From contig NC_073313.1 in assembly GCF_027595985.1 (NCBI RefSeq), forward strand, positions 85,170,899 through 85,234,898: a stretch of DNA of 64,000 bases. The letters are read 5' to 3'. Origin of the DNA: Sorex araneus. Lineage: Eukaryota; Chordata; Mammalia; Eulipotyphla; Soricidae. Positions 21,840 to 33,200 of this stretch are shown here, piece by piece. The position numbers and the translations under genes are program-made. Each line of letters begins with the position of its first letter. Position 1 is the first letter of the stretch. The notes under the pieces are model-generated. The model worked only from the letters and a program-made list of their open reading frames with translations, ran no database searches and was not told where the DNA came from.

Positions 21840-23200
21840 GTATATGATGCCACACCAGCAGATCAACCTGTACCTGCAGGGCAAATGCACCAGCAATCTG
21901 ATGGTGCCTTCAGGCTTCTTGACACCCCCAAATTGCCGTGCCTTTGGCCAGACCCCAACAACTTGGGACCAAGTTTACCAAGAAATTAAACGGCCAAAAG
22001 TTAGGTATGTGGGAGCCATGCCCACAAACCACCTCTGGCTCAGCTATATAAGCTCATTTATGGCCTTATCTCAGAGACCCATAGATAAATCTCAAAAAAC
22101 ACCAAAAACCACAGTCAATCTCGAACCCACACATGGCGGAACTGGGGTAAATCTGGAGGGGGGGCAGCTTGGCCTGTGCTTACCCAAGCAGAGCCCTCAG
22201 CAGCCGCTTGCTTTCACAATCCAAAATCGCCGCCATACACCCAGCCTGACTCCACTGTCTCAGGACGGACCTCACCAAGTTATAATCTGCTGAAAATTCA
22301 GGTATGTGGGTTTTGTGACTGAAATCTCCAGGCTTTCATGGAGGCTACTTCCCCCCACTTCCTAATACACATGGAAACACTAGCAGTCACCCTCACAAAC
22401 AAACTCCTGCGCCACACTGTCAACTCTATTACTGGCCTTGCTTCAGAGACCCATAAATAAATCTGGAAAGAATTCAAAAGCCAGAGACACAGCAGCAAGT
22501 CCCAGAAGACACCACAGAGCCGGAGATCTCTCCGGGCCCCATACCAAGCCAATTTTACCTAGGCACTCCAGATGGAGTAGGTACACGCTCCCTGCCTACT
22601 CCAGATGTAATTAATACCGGCAATCAAGCGCTTCCACAAGCAAGGCCCAGGTATGTGGTTTCCAGGATTAAATCTCCATGCTGCGTGGCAGCAGAGGTGC
22701 CAGGCTGTCCCTCCTCAGCTCCCTGCCTACTTGTCGCCCTGAATGTCACACCCACAATGTGCCTCTGGGTGCCATATTAGCGCACCAACAGCCCTTGTCT
22801 AGAGACACCCAGTTGAATCCCAAAATGGATTAACGCACTACAGAAATGTCTCTGGAACCCAACCATTTATAATCTAAGATTCCAAAAGTGTACGGCTGCA
22901 GCACCCAAGATATTCAAAATGAGCAATGGACAATGAATGATCTAGCATCTGCCCCTGGCAGGCAGACTTGAATGGTGGTGGGAAATTTGAGAAAATATAA
23001 TACCCCCAAGTAGAGGGAAAATATTGGGGAAATTGCCTGCCATGGAGGCAGGGTGAGGACTCGGATGAGGGGTGCAATATTCTGGAAAATTGGTGGTGGA
23101 AAGTGTGCACTGGTGGAGAGATGGATGTTTGATCATTGTATGGCTGAATTTCAAACATGAAAGCTTTGTAACTATCTCACGGTGATTCATTTTTTAAAAA
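21840..23200 (+). mobile_element. Composite with three tandem units and an L1 tail
   Basis: Three diverged tandem units begin with the same AGGTATGTGG block at about 22003, 22300 and 22649. Each has, further on, a cluster like AGCTCATTTATGGCC or CAGAGACCCATAAATAAATC. The 3' part (about 23080-23200) is the L1 3' end: GTGGTGGAAAGTGTGCACTG, CATGAAAGCTTTGTAACTAT and CACGGTGATTC, then A-rich DNA. The unit block also occurs at 54.35 kb. It has no long ORF. The layout (tandem 5' units plus a retroposon tail) is like SVA-type composites in general design, not in sequence. The left boundary is approximate. Confidence 0.72.
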
Positions 23201-23219
23201 AAATAATGTAGAGTTTATG

Positions 23220-24089
23220 GATGATCCAGATGATCGGAGCCGCGGCACGAGAAGTAGACCCTCCACGCCTAAAGACTGTGATCCTGAGGTCTCCTAACCC
23301 ATTTTGGCACCAGGGCGGATTCTTGCAGCCATGCATTTTGACTGTGAACTGAGCTACAACCTCGTGTAGCCCGGGGAGGGATTTTTCCCTCTCCACCCCA
23401 TTTTTCTGAGCGAAAATGGCGGCAGCGGCAGCACCTACGTGGTGAGAGCCACCCTCTAAGACCCCTCAACCCGGAGGTAGGACTTTCTTTAGTGACGTAG
23501 CCTGTAGGTGGTCCTGGGAGGGGGGGCGTTCCCGGCGTGCCTTCCGCCCAGAGATAATCCGGAGCCGCGGCACGAGAAGCAGACCCTTCGCACCTAAAGA
23601 CTGTGATCCTGAGGTCTCCTAACCCAATTTGGCACCAGAGCGGATTCTTGCAGCCATCCATTTTGACTGTGAACTGAGCTAAAATATTAGAAACCCAAAA
23701 CCGAGCGGCCGCGATAGTCATCATCTCCCCTGAAGTCTCCCCTGAAGACTCAAAGTCTTCACTCTCAGCAATGAAGAGAAATTATTAGATGATGCCTATT
23801 CAGCAGGCCTGATTGTTGGGGAAAATTTCCAATCAATAATAATGAGTTCTGTATGGAAATATGGAATGTACTCAAAGTATATAGAGAATAAAGGGAATAT
23901 CATTAGCTACTTAGATGGGGGGTGGGGTGGGAGTGTGGTGTATTGGGGTTCTTGGTGGTGGAACATGTGCACTGGTGAAGGGATGGGGGTTTAATCAGTA
24001 TTTGACTGTGACTTAAACCTGAAAGCTTTGTAATTTTTTTCTTTCTTTTTTTCACGGTGATTCAATAAAATATTTCTTTAAAAAATAAT
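23220..24089 (+). mobile_element. L1-tailed composite with 18-bp TSD
   Basis: The insertion is flanked by AATAATGTAGAGTTTATG at 23202-23219 and 24090-24107. The 5' half is GC-rich and holds a roughly 120-bp block twice: near 23235-23354 and 23561-23681, both with GCGGCACGAGAAG, GACTGTGATCCTGAGGTCTC and GATTCTTGCAGCCAT. From about 23682 onward it is an L1 3' UTR of the type seen at 34.1-34.5 kb, ending in a CACGGTGATTCAATAAAAT terminus. It has no transposition protein, so it must have used L1 enzymes. A GCGGCCGC octamer lies at about 23704-23711. Confidence 0.85.
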
Positions 24090-24412
24090 AATAATGTAGA
24101 GTTTATGACCAATTCAAACAGCTTGATCAATGGCTGAATAAATAGCAGTACTCCTACGTTTAAAATAAATAAAATCATATAAAATAACCTAGTGGGATTC
24201 ATCTCAATAATGCAAGGATGGTTTGCTACTCAAATTAATTAATATAATATACCACATCAGTAAAGGGAAAGACAAAAATCATGTTATAATATCAATCAAT
24301 GCAGAGAAAGCTTCAACACCCATTCATGATTAAAAAAAGAAGAATCCTCAATAAAATAGGGGGGAAGGAAGCTTCCTCAAAATAATAATAGGTATCTATT
24401 TTAAAATAGCCA

Positions 24413-24583
24413 TAGCTGGAAAGATAGTACAGTACAGCAGGTAGGGCTCTTGTCTTGCGTGCGGATAAGCTCATTCAATTCCCATCATTTCACATGGTGT
24501 CCTGAGCACCACCAGTAGTGATTTCTGTGTGCTGAGCCAGAAGTCACACCAAAGCACTGCTGGGTGTAGCAAAAAATACCCAA
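24413..24583 (+). mobile_element. SINE-A (tRNA-derived)
   Basis: A sense copy with a diverged B-box region (GCTCATTCAATTCCCATCAT) and body (GTGTCCTGAGCACCACCAGT). The tail is A-rich. Confidence 0.85.
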
Positions 24584-24613
24584 ATATTTTTAAATTAGCC
24601 AATATTATTCTTT

Positions 24614-24760
24614 TCTGTATTATTGTGTCACTGTGAGATACACAGTTACAAAGATTTATATGATTGGGTTTTAGTCATACAGTGTTCCAACCTCGGTCCC
24701 TTCACCAATGCACATTTCCCACCACTAATGTCCCCAGTTTCCGTCCCGCCACTCCACACC
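24614..24760 (-). mobile_element. Short L1 3' tail, antisense, with TSD
   Basis: About 147 bp of antisense L1 3' UTR only (plus strand: CACTGTGAGATACACAGTTA, ACAGTGTTCCAACCTCGGTC, CCCTTCACCAATGCACATTT). It is flanked by CAATATTATTCTT at 24600-24612 and 24761-24773. Confidence 0.78.
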
Positions 24761-24773
24761 CAATATTATTCTT

Positions 24774-24946
24774 TTTTTTTTGCTTTTTGGGTCACACCCG
24801 GCAATTCTCAGGGGTCATTGATGGCTCTGCACACAGGGATCACCCCTGGCGGTACTCAGGGGACCATATGGGATACTGGGAATCGAACCCCGGTCGGCCG
24901 CTTGCAAGGCAAACGCCCTACCCGCTGTGCTACCGCTCCAGCCCCC
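24774..24946 (-). mobile_element. SINE-A, antisense, with TSD
   Basis: A well-preserved antisense SINE. T-rich DNA at 24774-24781 is the tail, GGGAATCGAACCCCGGTC is the B-box region, and the head ends in CCGCTCCAGCCCCC. It is flanked by CAATATTATTCTT at 24761-24773 and 24947-24959. The left copy is shared with the L1 tail insertion before it. Confidence 0.94.
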
Positions 24947-25871
24947 CAATATTATTCTTAATGGTAAAAAATTGAAAGCTTTCCTGCTGGGATCATACAC
25001 AAGGGAAGGATGTCTGCTGTCAACGTTGTATTAGAAAACCTAGCAACAAAATTCTTGCCCAATCAGGCAAGAAATAAAACCAAAGGGTTACAAATCGGAG
25101 AAGAGTAATCAAATTATCTCTATTTGCAGATGACATGATGATATACATTGAAGACTCTAAGGAATACACCAAAAATATATCCTAGAAACAACAGACCAAT
25201 ATAGCACAGTGGTTGACTAAAATCTCAATATATAAAAATTCCATCCCATTGAAATAGAATAAGTAAATATAAATCAACAAAGAGGTGAGAGACCTATATC
25301 ACTAAACCTTAAAACACTTTAAAATGGAAGAAGACTTTAAGAAATGGAAAAGCATTCCATGCTCATGAGAATCAATATTGTCAAAGTGATCATTCTACCT
25401 AAACAACTATATAGATACAATGCAATCCCTTTTCCAATTAAGTCAAAATTCTGTAACGACTTAGAATAGCCAATTATAAAGTCTGTGTGAATCATAAAAG
25501 ACCTTGGATAGCCAAAATCACACTGAAAATTAAGAAACTGGGAAGAATCTCATTACCTAACTCAAAGTTATACTGTAAAGCCACAATGATCAAAATAACA
25601 TGGTACAGGAAGACAGACTATCTGACCAATGGGTCAGAATAGAATATCAAAAGACAAACTCCAAATAATTTTTAAGAAAGGAACTGAGAGCAAGAAATGG
25701 AGTAAATACAGCTTCTGAAATAAATGGTTTTGGGAGAATTGGATATCCACCAATAAGAAATTAAATTTGGATTTATATCTCATACTGCACAAAAAAGTCA
25801 AGTCAAAGTGGATTTACAACTTGTAGATCACTTGAATCTAAAAAGTATTTTGAAGAAAATATGACCATTGG

Positions 25872-26550
25872 TGGCTCTCGGGAAAGTGGGCGGCACCGGC
25901 CCTGCTTGCCGCCAAGATGTGATCCTGGGGGCCGCATGTGTGCGGCCTCTCCGCAGTTGCACGAGCATGACTCCAGAGGCCAGCTAAACTACTTTTAGTA
26001 TAGGCAGCTCCTTGCACAATGTCTCCAGACTTGAGAACTAAGCCGCGGCCCCATGCCTGTCCAAGGAGGGGAAAGGTATTTCTCTCTCACGCGCCTTTTT
26101 CCTTGTGAAGGATGAGCGTGGTGACCGCCATATTATGAGGATCACAGATGAGAGTTACAAGCTTGCAATGATCCAATATCTGGAAGAAATTTCCCTGGAC
26201 TTAGTTTCTAAAATAGAGAAATCCAAAACCGTATCGCGGCCGCACGACCTCATATCTCTTCACAACAGGTCTGACTCTAGTGGGGAACTCCTAACAATAA
26301 TAGTGAGTTTTTTGTTGAAATATTGAATGTAACCAAAGTAAAGAGAAAGTAAAGTGAAATTTATCAGTTGCGGGGGGGAGGGGCGGGATGGAAGGTATAC
26401 TGGGTTTTTGGTGGTTTTTTTCTTGTGGTGGAATATGGGCACTGGTGAAGGGATGGTTGTTTCAGCATTGTATAACTGAGACTTAAAACTGAAAACATTG
26501 TAATTTTCCACATGGTGATTCAATAAAATTTAAAAAATTAAAAAATATAT
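25872..26550 (+). mobile_element. L1-tailed composite with 13-bp TSD
   Basis: The insertion is flanked by ATATGACCATTGG at 25859-25871 and 26551-26563. About 240 bp of GC-rich 5' sequence (25872-26110) precedes an L1 3' UTR that matches the one at 34.05-34.5 kb (shared blocks such as GGACTTAGTT, GAAATCCAAAACC, AACAATAATAGTGAGTT and TTTATCAG). It ends in CATGGTGATTCAATAAAATT and A-rich DNA. The 5' part contains a perfect palindromic arm pair, GGCCGCA...TGCGGCC, at about 25931-25948. It has no ORF of note; L1 mobilisation in trans is inferred. Confidence 0.88.
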
Positions 26551-26563
26551 ATATGACCATTGG

Positions 26564-27300
26564 CAAAGGTTATAGAATAAAAGTTTTTAAAAAGTAGGAC
26601 TACATCAATCTTAAAAGTTTCTGTGTGGGTAAAGGAACATGGGCTTAAACTAAACAACAGCTGAGTAGGAGAAAATATTGCATTCAACACATCAGATAAA
26701 ATGTTGATATCCAGAACATGTAAATTACTCACAAAGATCAACAAAGAAAATCTAAAAATTTTATCCAAAAATAGAGAAAGGGACAGGGATAGTGCAGCGA
26801 GTATGGAGTTTGCCTTGCATGTGGCAGACATGGGTTCTAACTCCCACATCCCATATGGTTCCCTGAGCACCGCTAGGAATAATTCCTGAGTGCAGAACTA
26901 GGAGTATCCCCTAAGAATTGTTGAGTGTGACACAAAAAGCCAAAAAGAAATGGGGATAGCAAATGAATAAAAACTACTCCGAGGAAGACCAACTGATGAC
27001 CAACAGGCAAATGAAAAAAGTGCTCATCATCACTTATTAGGAAAATCCAAATCAAGACAACAATGGAGTATCATCTAACACCAGTAAGAATGGCACATAT
27101 CAAAAGTACTGGGGACAATATATTTGCAGGAATATGATAAAAAAGGAACTATTACCACTGCTGGTGGAAATGCTTCCTGGTCCAATCGCTATGGAAAACA
27201 GCATGGTGGGTTCTCAGTAAACGCAGAATTGAATTGCCATATGATCCAGAAATTCCACTTTTGGATATCTATCCCCAGTCAAGTATCCTAAAACATGTTT
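26564..27300 (+). mobile_element. Old L1 ORF2, continued
   Basis: Sense continuation of the L1 broken at 25858. It includes the block read as ACATCAATCTTAAAAGTTTC (26593-26612), and after a SINE-A continues with an AACAATGGAGTATCATCTAA region (27059-27078) and a CACTGCTGGTGGAAATGC region (about 27160). It is degenerate, with no usable frame. Confidence 0.82.
26776..26945 (+). mobile_element. SINE-A inside L1
   Basis: A sense copy: GCCTTGCATGTGGCAGACAT, CATCCCATATGGTTCCCTGA, GAATAATTCCTGAGTGCAGA, then ACACAAAAAGCC as the tail. Confidence 0.9.
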
Positions 27301-27344
27301 TGATAATCTTAACCAATCATCATTTTTAATCATTTTTTAAAATC

Positions 27345-27985
27345 ATCTTACCTCTGTCTGCTTCCCCCAATCTCTGGCGACCCAGGGGTCACACCCATAA
27401 ACCACCTCCTGCAGGTGCCATATAATCTCATCAGCCACCATCCAGAACTCACGTTGCTTCTCCCTGAAGAGAGCATAAAATGAGGCCCCCATATCCAAGC
27501 CACAGGACTCTGAGCCAGGCTGTTTACACTCGGGACGCCCAAGTGTACACTCGGGCGAGTGAGAGGCCTCCCCACCTCAAGGGACCCAGCCCCGGAAGCC
27601 GACTTCCACTACTCAACTGCTGCCATGCTCTAGGTCGCTTTCCACATGCTTGGGCCGAGCCTCTCACATGAGCGAACATATTCCTGGACATATCATCATA
27701 GAGGGAAATTTATATATATGCCTCTTGGAGAGCCCAGCAAGCTACCAAGAGTATCCTGCCTGCACGGCAGAGCCTGGCAAGCTCCTCATAGAGTATTCAA
27801 TATGTCAAAAACAGTAACAATAGCAGGTCTCATTCCCCTGACACTGAAAGAGCTTCCAATTGTTGGAAAAGATGAGTAAGGAGAGGCTGATAAAATCTCA
27901 GGGCTGGGACAAATGGAGACATTACTGGTGCTTGCTCAAGTAAATCGATGAACAATGGGATGACAGTGATAAAGTGATCCACAGG
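27345..27985 (+). mobile_element. RTE-tailed composite retroposon
   Basis: In order: a 5' module (27350-27690) with GCTTCCCCCAATCTCTGGCG, AGAGCATAAAATGAGGCCCC, GACTCTGAGCCAGGCTGTTT and CATGAGCGAACATATTCCTG; then a SINE-B-like body (27720-27830) with GAGAGCCCAGCAAGCTACCA; then a CCTGACACTGAAAGAGCTTC block; then the RTE tail (AGTAAATCGATGAACAATGG, GTGATAAAGTGATCC). The same modules are present in the 5' region of the complete RTE at 12.1-12.46 kb and in both VAV3-bearing copies. It inserted within old L1 sequence. Confidence 0.85.
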
Positions 27986-28190
27986 ATAGAAAGCATTCAT
28001 TTAAAATTATGTGTACACACCTTATTCATTGCAGCTCTCAGTACTATGGCTAAGATTTGAAATCAACCTAGAAATCCAATGAGAGATAAGCAAATCATGA
28101 AGATATGGTATATACACATAGTGGAATACTAAAAATTTTAGGGAATTATGAAAGCATGCAATTCACTGTAACATGGATTATAAAAAATTA
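27986..28190 (+). mobile_element. Old L1 ORF2 C-terminal remnant
   Basis: Sense, diverged. It includes CTTATTCATTGCAGCTCTCA and CATAGTGGAATACTAAAAAT as in L1 ORF2 ends. It stops at about 28190, where different sequence begins. L1-like 3' sequence resumes at 34513, so the L1 at 28-34.5 kb probably landed in this older one. Confidence 0.7.
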
Positions 28191-28503
28191 AAGCATGCCG
28201 ACAGGCGTGTGCACTCGTGGGCTCTCTGGGTGGCTTTGTCTCACCACCCACGTTCGGTGCTCTGGAACCGCTGTGTGGGGCTGTTGGTCAAGGGCAGGCT
28301 ACGGAACGAAGAAGGCCAAACTGGTTGCTTGATCAGTTCATTTCATTTTTTCTCTCTGCTCCTTTCCCTATTCTGGATCTCTCTCTGGACCTCTGGATCT
28401 GGCCCCCCAAGCCACTCTTACAGACTAGTTAAATCCCCCCCCCCCAGCATGAGAGGTTTGGGGCATACACATTAGTGTGGTCACAATCAATAGGACTAAA
28501 CTT

Positions 28504-28677
28504 TTTTTTTTTTGCTTTTTGTGTCACGCCTGGCCATGCACAGAGGTTACTCCTGGCTTTGCACTCAGGAATTACCCCTGGCAGTGCTCGGGGGACCATA
28601 TAGGATGCTGGGATTCGAACCCGGGTCGGCCGCATGCAAGGCAAACGCCCTACCTGCTGTGCTATTGCCCCAGCCCC
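28504..28677 (-). mobile_element. SINE-A in the L1 5' region, with TSD
   Basis: A well-preserved antisense SINE with T-rich tail DNA at 28504-28513, a B-box-type GGGATTCGAACCCGGGTC and a head ending GCCCCAGCCCC. It is flanked by AGGACTAAACTT at 28492-28503 and 28678-28689. It is younger than the L1 it sits in. Confidence 0.95.
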
Positions 28678-29287
28678 AGGACTAAACTTCTTCTCCCTCA
28701 GGGGATGCTTCTCCTAGGACTGATTCTCTTTCAGCAGGAGGATCCACCCAAGGGCGGAGTCCCATGCGTGTGTTTCTCCTCTCCTCATCCACCAAACATA
28801 TAAGCATTCATAATATTAATCATTTTGTATGGACACAATAATAAATGCATTAAAGCTTATAGAATTGCTCTCCCAGGGCCATCTCGATCTCAGACTACAG
28901 TGCTCAGGCCAGATTAGTCTTTGCTATCCCTATCAGGGTCCTAGTCTCGTCATTACTTTTGGATCATGACAGCATTTGTCTATGATCAAGGTCTTAACTT
29001 ATAGTTAAGAATTAGGCACTTTGGCCAGGCCCATATCTATGGCAGAGTAGCACATAACTCAACGCTTGCCCTGGATCCATCCCGTCCCTCGTCAGGACCC
29101 TGCTTTTGGGGTGCTAGGAACTGAGGGCAACTGAGGCTTAAGTGGAGAAAGCAGATGCCTGGGAATGAATAATATTTGAAGCCAATTAAGTCCCAAGTTA
29201 CAAAAGCATAATATTGTCTTCTTGTGTCTATACAAAAAGGATATTGATTTAAAGTAAATTACTCAAAAGGCATAAGGAGAGGACAAC

Positions 29288-30203
29288 ATGAAGAAACAGC
29301 GCAAATCCCCACCTCAAGGAGAGGATGATGAAAGGAATTCAGAAACCTCAAAAGGCGTTTCCTGAAAATTTGAATTCAAAGTTGAAATCCTCAAGATGTT
29401 CAATAAACTCAATGGAAAGTTCGACAAGTTAAAGGAGGACCTGACAGAAGCAGTACAACAGAAAGCTGAGAAAATACGGGAAGAAATGAGAGCAGAAATA
29501 AAAAAAAAAAACTAAAAAAATGAAGATTTCGGTAGATGAAATAAAAATCTCTGTGGCTGCCCTCAACAATAGAATGACTGTAGCGGAAGACAGAATCAGT
29601 GAGTTTGATGATGAGCTGCAAGAAGCCTACAGGCAACAACAAACAATGAGAAGAGACCTCAAAATAGCTCTAGGGCAACTCAGAGTCCTAGGGGATGATT
29701 TCAAGAGGAACAACATTAGAATCACTGGAGTACCAGAAGGACAGGGAACCAACCCCAACGAAAAAGCCACAGTCAAACAAATGATTCTTGAAAAATTCAC
29801 AGAGCTGGAGAATGCAGGCATCCAGATTCAAGGCGCCCGAAGGATGCCAGCTAAAAGAGACCCTAACAGAAAAACTCCAAGACATATCATAGTCAGAATG
29901 ATGGACGTCATGGATAGAGACACAATAATGCAAGCAGCAAGGTTGAGGAAGGAAATTGCATAAAAAGGAGCACCCCTTAGACTCACAACAGACCTATCAG
30001 AGGAAACCCTCCAAGCCCGAAGGCAGTGGTGGGATATAGTGAAAAAACTCAATGAAATGAACGCTTCACCAAGAATACTTTATTTGGCTAAACTCTCATT
30101 CAAACTCGAAGTAATGATACACTATTTTGGGGATAAACAACAGCTCAGGAACTTCATAGACTCAAAACCAAACCTAAAAGAAGCACTAAAGGGGCTACTG
30201 TAA
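29288..30203 (+). pseudogene. L1 ORF1 (RNA-binding chaperone), broken
   Basis: ORF1p normally forms coiled-coil trimers that coat L1 RNA and help target priming. The ATG at 29288 opens MKKQRKSPPQ, similar in style to the MVKQRRSPP start at 45259 on the other strand. A stop follows at about 29363. A coiled-coil-like segment spans about 29380-29640. After an A-rich tract (29499-29518) the long frame 29520-29963 carries the RNA-recognition region with NIRITGVPEG and ARRMPAKRDPN blocks. One stop at 29961-29963 splits it from the C-terminal domain, which continues in the same frame (QWWDIVKKLNEMNASPRILY) to the natural end GLL-stop at 30201. At least two disabling changes are present. Confidence 0.92.
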
Positions 30204-30246
30204 GACAAGAAAACCCCTTACAAGCACAACAAACCCTTACAGAAAG

Positions 30247-33200
30247 ATGGCACAAAATCCCATAACAATAATTTCTCTTAATGTCAATGGTCTAAATTCA
30301 CCAATTAAGAGACACAGAGTGGCAAAATGGATTCAAAGACTGAACCCAACATTTTGCTGCCTGCAAGAAACGCATCTGAATAACCAGAACAAACACAGAC
30401 TCAAAGTCAAAGGATGGAAAACAATCCTGCAGCAAACAACTCTCTCAAAAAAGCTGGGCTGGCCTTACTAGTATCAGACAATATAGATTTCAGGTTGAAA
30501 AAGATTAGAAAGGATAGGGAAGGCCATTCTATATTAATCAAGGGACATGTAAGGTAGGAAGAAATCACACTCCTAAACGTGTACGCACTCAATGAGGGAC
30601 CAGCCAAATTCCTACAACAACTGCTAACAGACCTTAAGAAGGACATCTCAAGCAACACAATAGTAATTGGAGACTTCAACACTGCCCTATCACCCCTGGA
30701 TATATCAAGAATATTAAAACCCACCAAGGAAATACTGGCTTTGAAGGAAGAAATAGAAGAGATAGGGCTGATAGATATATACAGGGCTTTATATCCCAAC
30801 AAAAGGAAATACACATTCTTTTCAAGTGCACATGGAACATATTCCAGAATAGACCATGTGCTGGGCCACACAACATACCTCAACAGAATCAAGAAGATTG
30901 ACTTTGTATCAGCTATCTTTTCAGACCATGATGCACTGAAGATAGAAGTGAATCACACACAGAAGCAGAAAACCAAATCAAACACCTGGAAATTAAACAA
31001 CTCAATGTTGAACAATGAGTGGGTCAGGAAGGAAATCAAGGAAGAAATCAAACGGTACCTGAAAACAAATGAGAATGAAGACATGAACTACCAGAACCTG
31101 TGGGACACAGCTAAAGCCATGTTAAGGGGAAAATTTATAGCTCTGCAAGCATTCCTCAGGAAGGAAGAAAGGGCCCACATAAATAACTTGACTTCACAGC
31201 TTAAGATTTTAGAAAAGGATGGAAAAAATGAGCCCAAACCAGACAGAAGAAAAGAAATAATAAAACTTAGGGCAGAAATCAATGACATGGAAAACCAAAA
31301 GACAATTCAAAAGATCAATGAAACCAAGAGCTGGTTCTTCGAGAAAGTAAACAAGATTGATAAACCATTAGCAAGACTCACAAAGAAAGAGAGAGAACCC
31401 TTATAAACAGAATCAGAAATTAAAAAGGAGACTTCACAACAGGAACCAAAGAAATTCAAAATATTATCAGAGACTATTTTGAAAAGCTGTATGCCATGAA
31501 ACAATAGAACCTAGAAGAAATGGATACATTCCTGGATTCCTACAATCTCACAAGGCTGAACCAAGAAGACCAGGAATACCTGAACAGTCCTATTAATATC
31601 AAGGAAATTGAAACTATAATCAAAAGTCTTCCCAAAAGCAAAAGCCCAGGTCCAGATGGACTCACTAGCGAATTCTTTCAAACATTTAAAGAGGACCTGT
31701 TGCCAGTTCTTCTCAAGCTTTTCCAGGAAATTGAAAGAGCAGAAAAACCCTCCCAGTTTCTAGGAGACTCATATCTCCCTAATACCAATAGCAAACAAAG
31801 ACACCACAAAAAAGAAAATTACAGGCCAATATCCCTGATGAACACGGATGCAAAGATTCTCAACAAAATATTAGCAAACAGAATTCAACAATTCATCAAA
31901 AAGTTCATACACCATGACCAAGTGGTATTCATTCCAGGGATGCAAGGATGGTTTAACATTCAGAAATCAATCAACATAATCCATCATATCAACAAAAGAA
32001 AAGATAAGAACCATATGAACCATATGATCATATCAATAGATGCAGAGAAAGCATTAGACAAGATCCAGCACCCATTTATGATGAAAACTGTCTCCAAAAT
32101 GGGTATAGAAGGGACGTTCCTGAATATAGTCAAAGCCATCTACTACAAGTCTAGAGCAAGCATCATCCTCAATGGGGAAAAGCTAGGAGCCTTCCCTCTG
32201 AGATCAGGGACGAGACAAGGATGCCCACTCTCTCCACTCCTGTTCAATATAGTACTGGAAGTACTTGCAATAGCGGTTAGGCAAGAAAATGGTATTAAGG
32301 GCATTCAGGTAGGAAAGGAAGAAATCAAACACTCACTATTTGCAGACGATATGATACTATACTTAGAGAACCCTAAAACCTCTACCAAGAAACTCTTAGA
32401 AACAATAGACTTGTATAGTAAAGTTGCAGGCTATAAAATCAACACCCAAAAGTCCATGGCTTTCCTATACGCAAATAATGAGAGAGAAGAAAGTGAATTG
32501 ATAAAAGCAATCCCATTCACAACTGTGCCTCAAATGATCAAATACCTCAGAATAAACTTAACTAAAGTAGGTAAAGGACTTGTATAATGAAAACTACAAA
32601 ACGCTACTTCAGGAAATAAAAGAGGACATGAGGAAATGGAAAGATATACACTGTTCATGGATTGGAAGAATTAATATTATCAATATGGCAATACTCCCCA
32701 AAGCATTGTACAAATTCAGTGCAATCCCTATAAGGATACTCTTGACATTCTTCAAAGAAATGGAGCAAGCGCTCCTGAAATTCATATGGAACAATAAGCC
32801 CCCACAAATAGCTAAGAAAATTCTTGGGAAAAAGAAAATGGGAGGAATCAACCCCCAACTTCAAACTCTACTACAAAGCGGTAGTAATTAAAAGAGCATT
32901 GTACTGGAACAAAGGCAGAGCTGCAGACCAATGGAACAGGGTTGAATATTCTGACATACCACCCCAAATATATGATCATCTTATCTTTGTTAAGGGAGCA
33001 AGAAATGTGAAGTGGAGCAAGGAAAGCATGTTTAACAAATTGTGCTGACAAAACTAGACAGCTATATGCAAAAAAATGGACTCAGATCTCCACCTATCAC
33101 CATGTACAAAAGTCAGATAAAATGGATTAAAGACCTCAACATCAGACAAGAATCCATAAGGTATATTGAAAACAAGGTCAGCAAAACCCTCCACGACATT

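Larger units (their letters stand above)
24108..25858 (+). mobile_element. Old L1 ORF2, interrupted by three insertions
   Basis: Sense L1 reverse-transcriptase and downstream sequence: a GGATTCATCTCAATAATGCA block near 24190-24210, an ISINAEKAST-like region near 24290-24320, and a TTTGCAGATGACATGATGAT block at 25123-25142 that is the FADD catalytic region. The frame is degenerate. It is split by a SINE-A at 24.4 kb, by a short L1 tail and a SINE-A at 24.6-24.95 kb, and by the composite at 25.87 kb; it then resumes at 26.56 kb. Confidence 0.85.

Noticed and set aside
22003..22820. CRISPR-like repeats
   Set aside because: The repeated units are hundreds of bases long, diverged, and end in an L1 tail; the genome is mammalian.
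23269..23724. A 151-residue minus-strand frame in the GC-rich composite
   Set aside because: It spans both copies of the duplicated block and resembles no protein I know; GC-rich DNA has few stops by chance.
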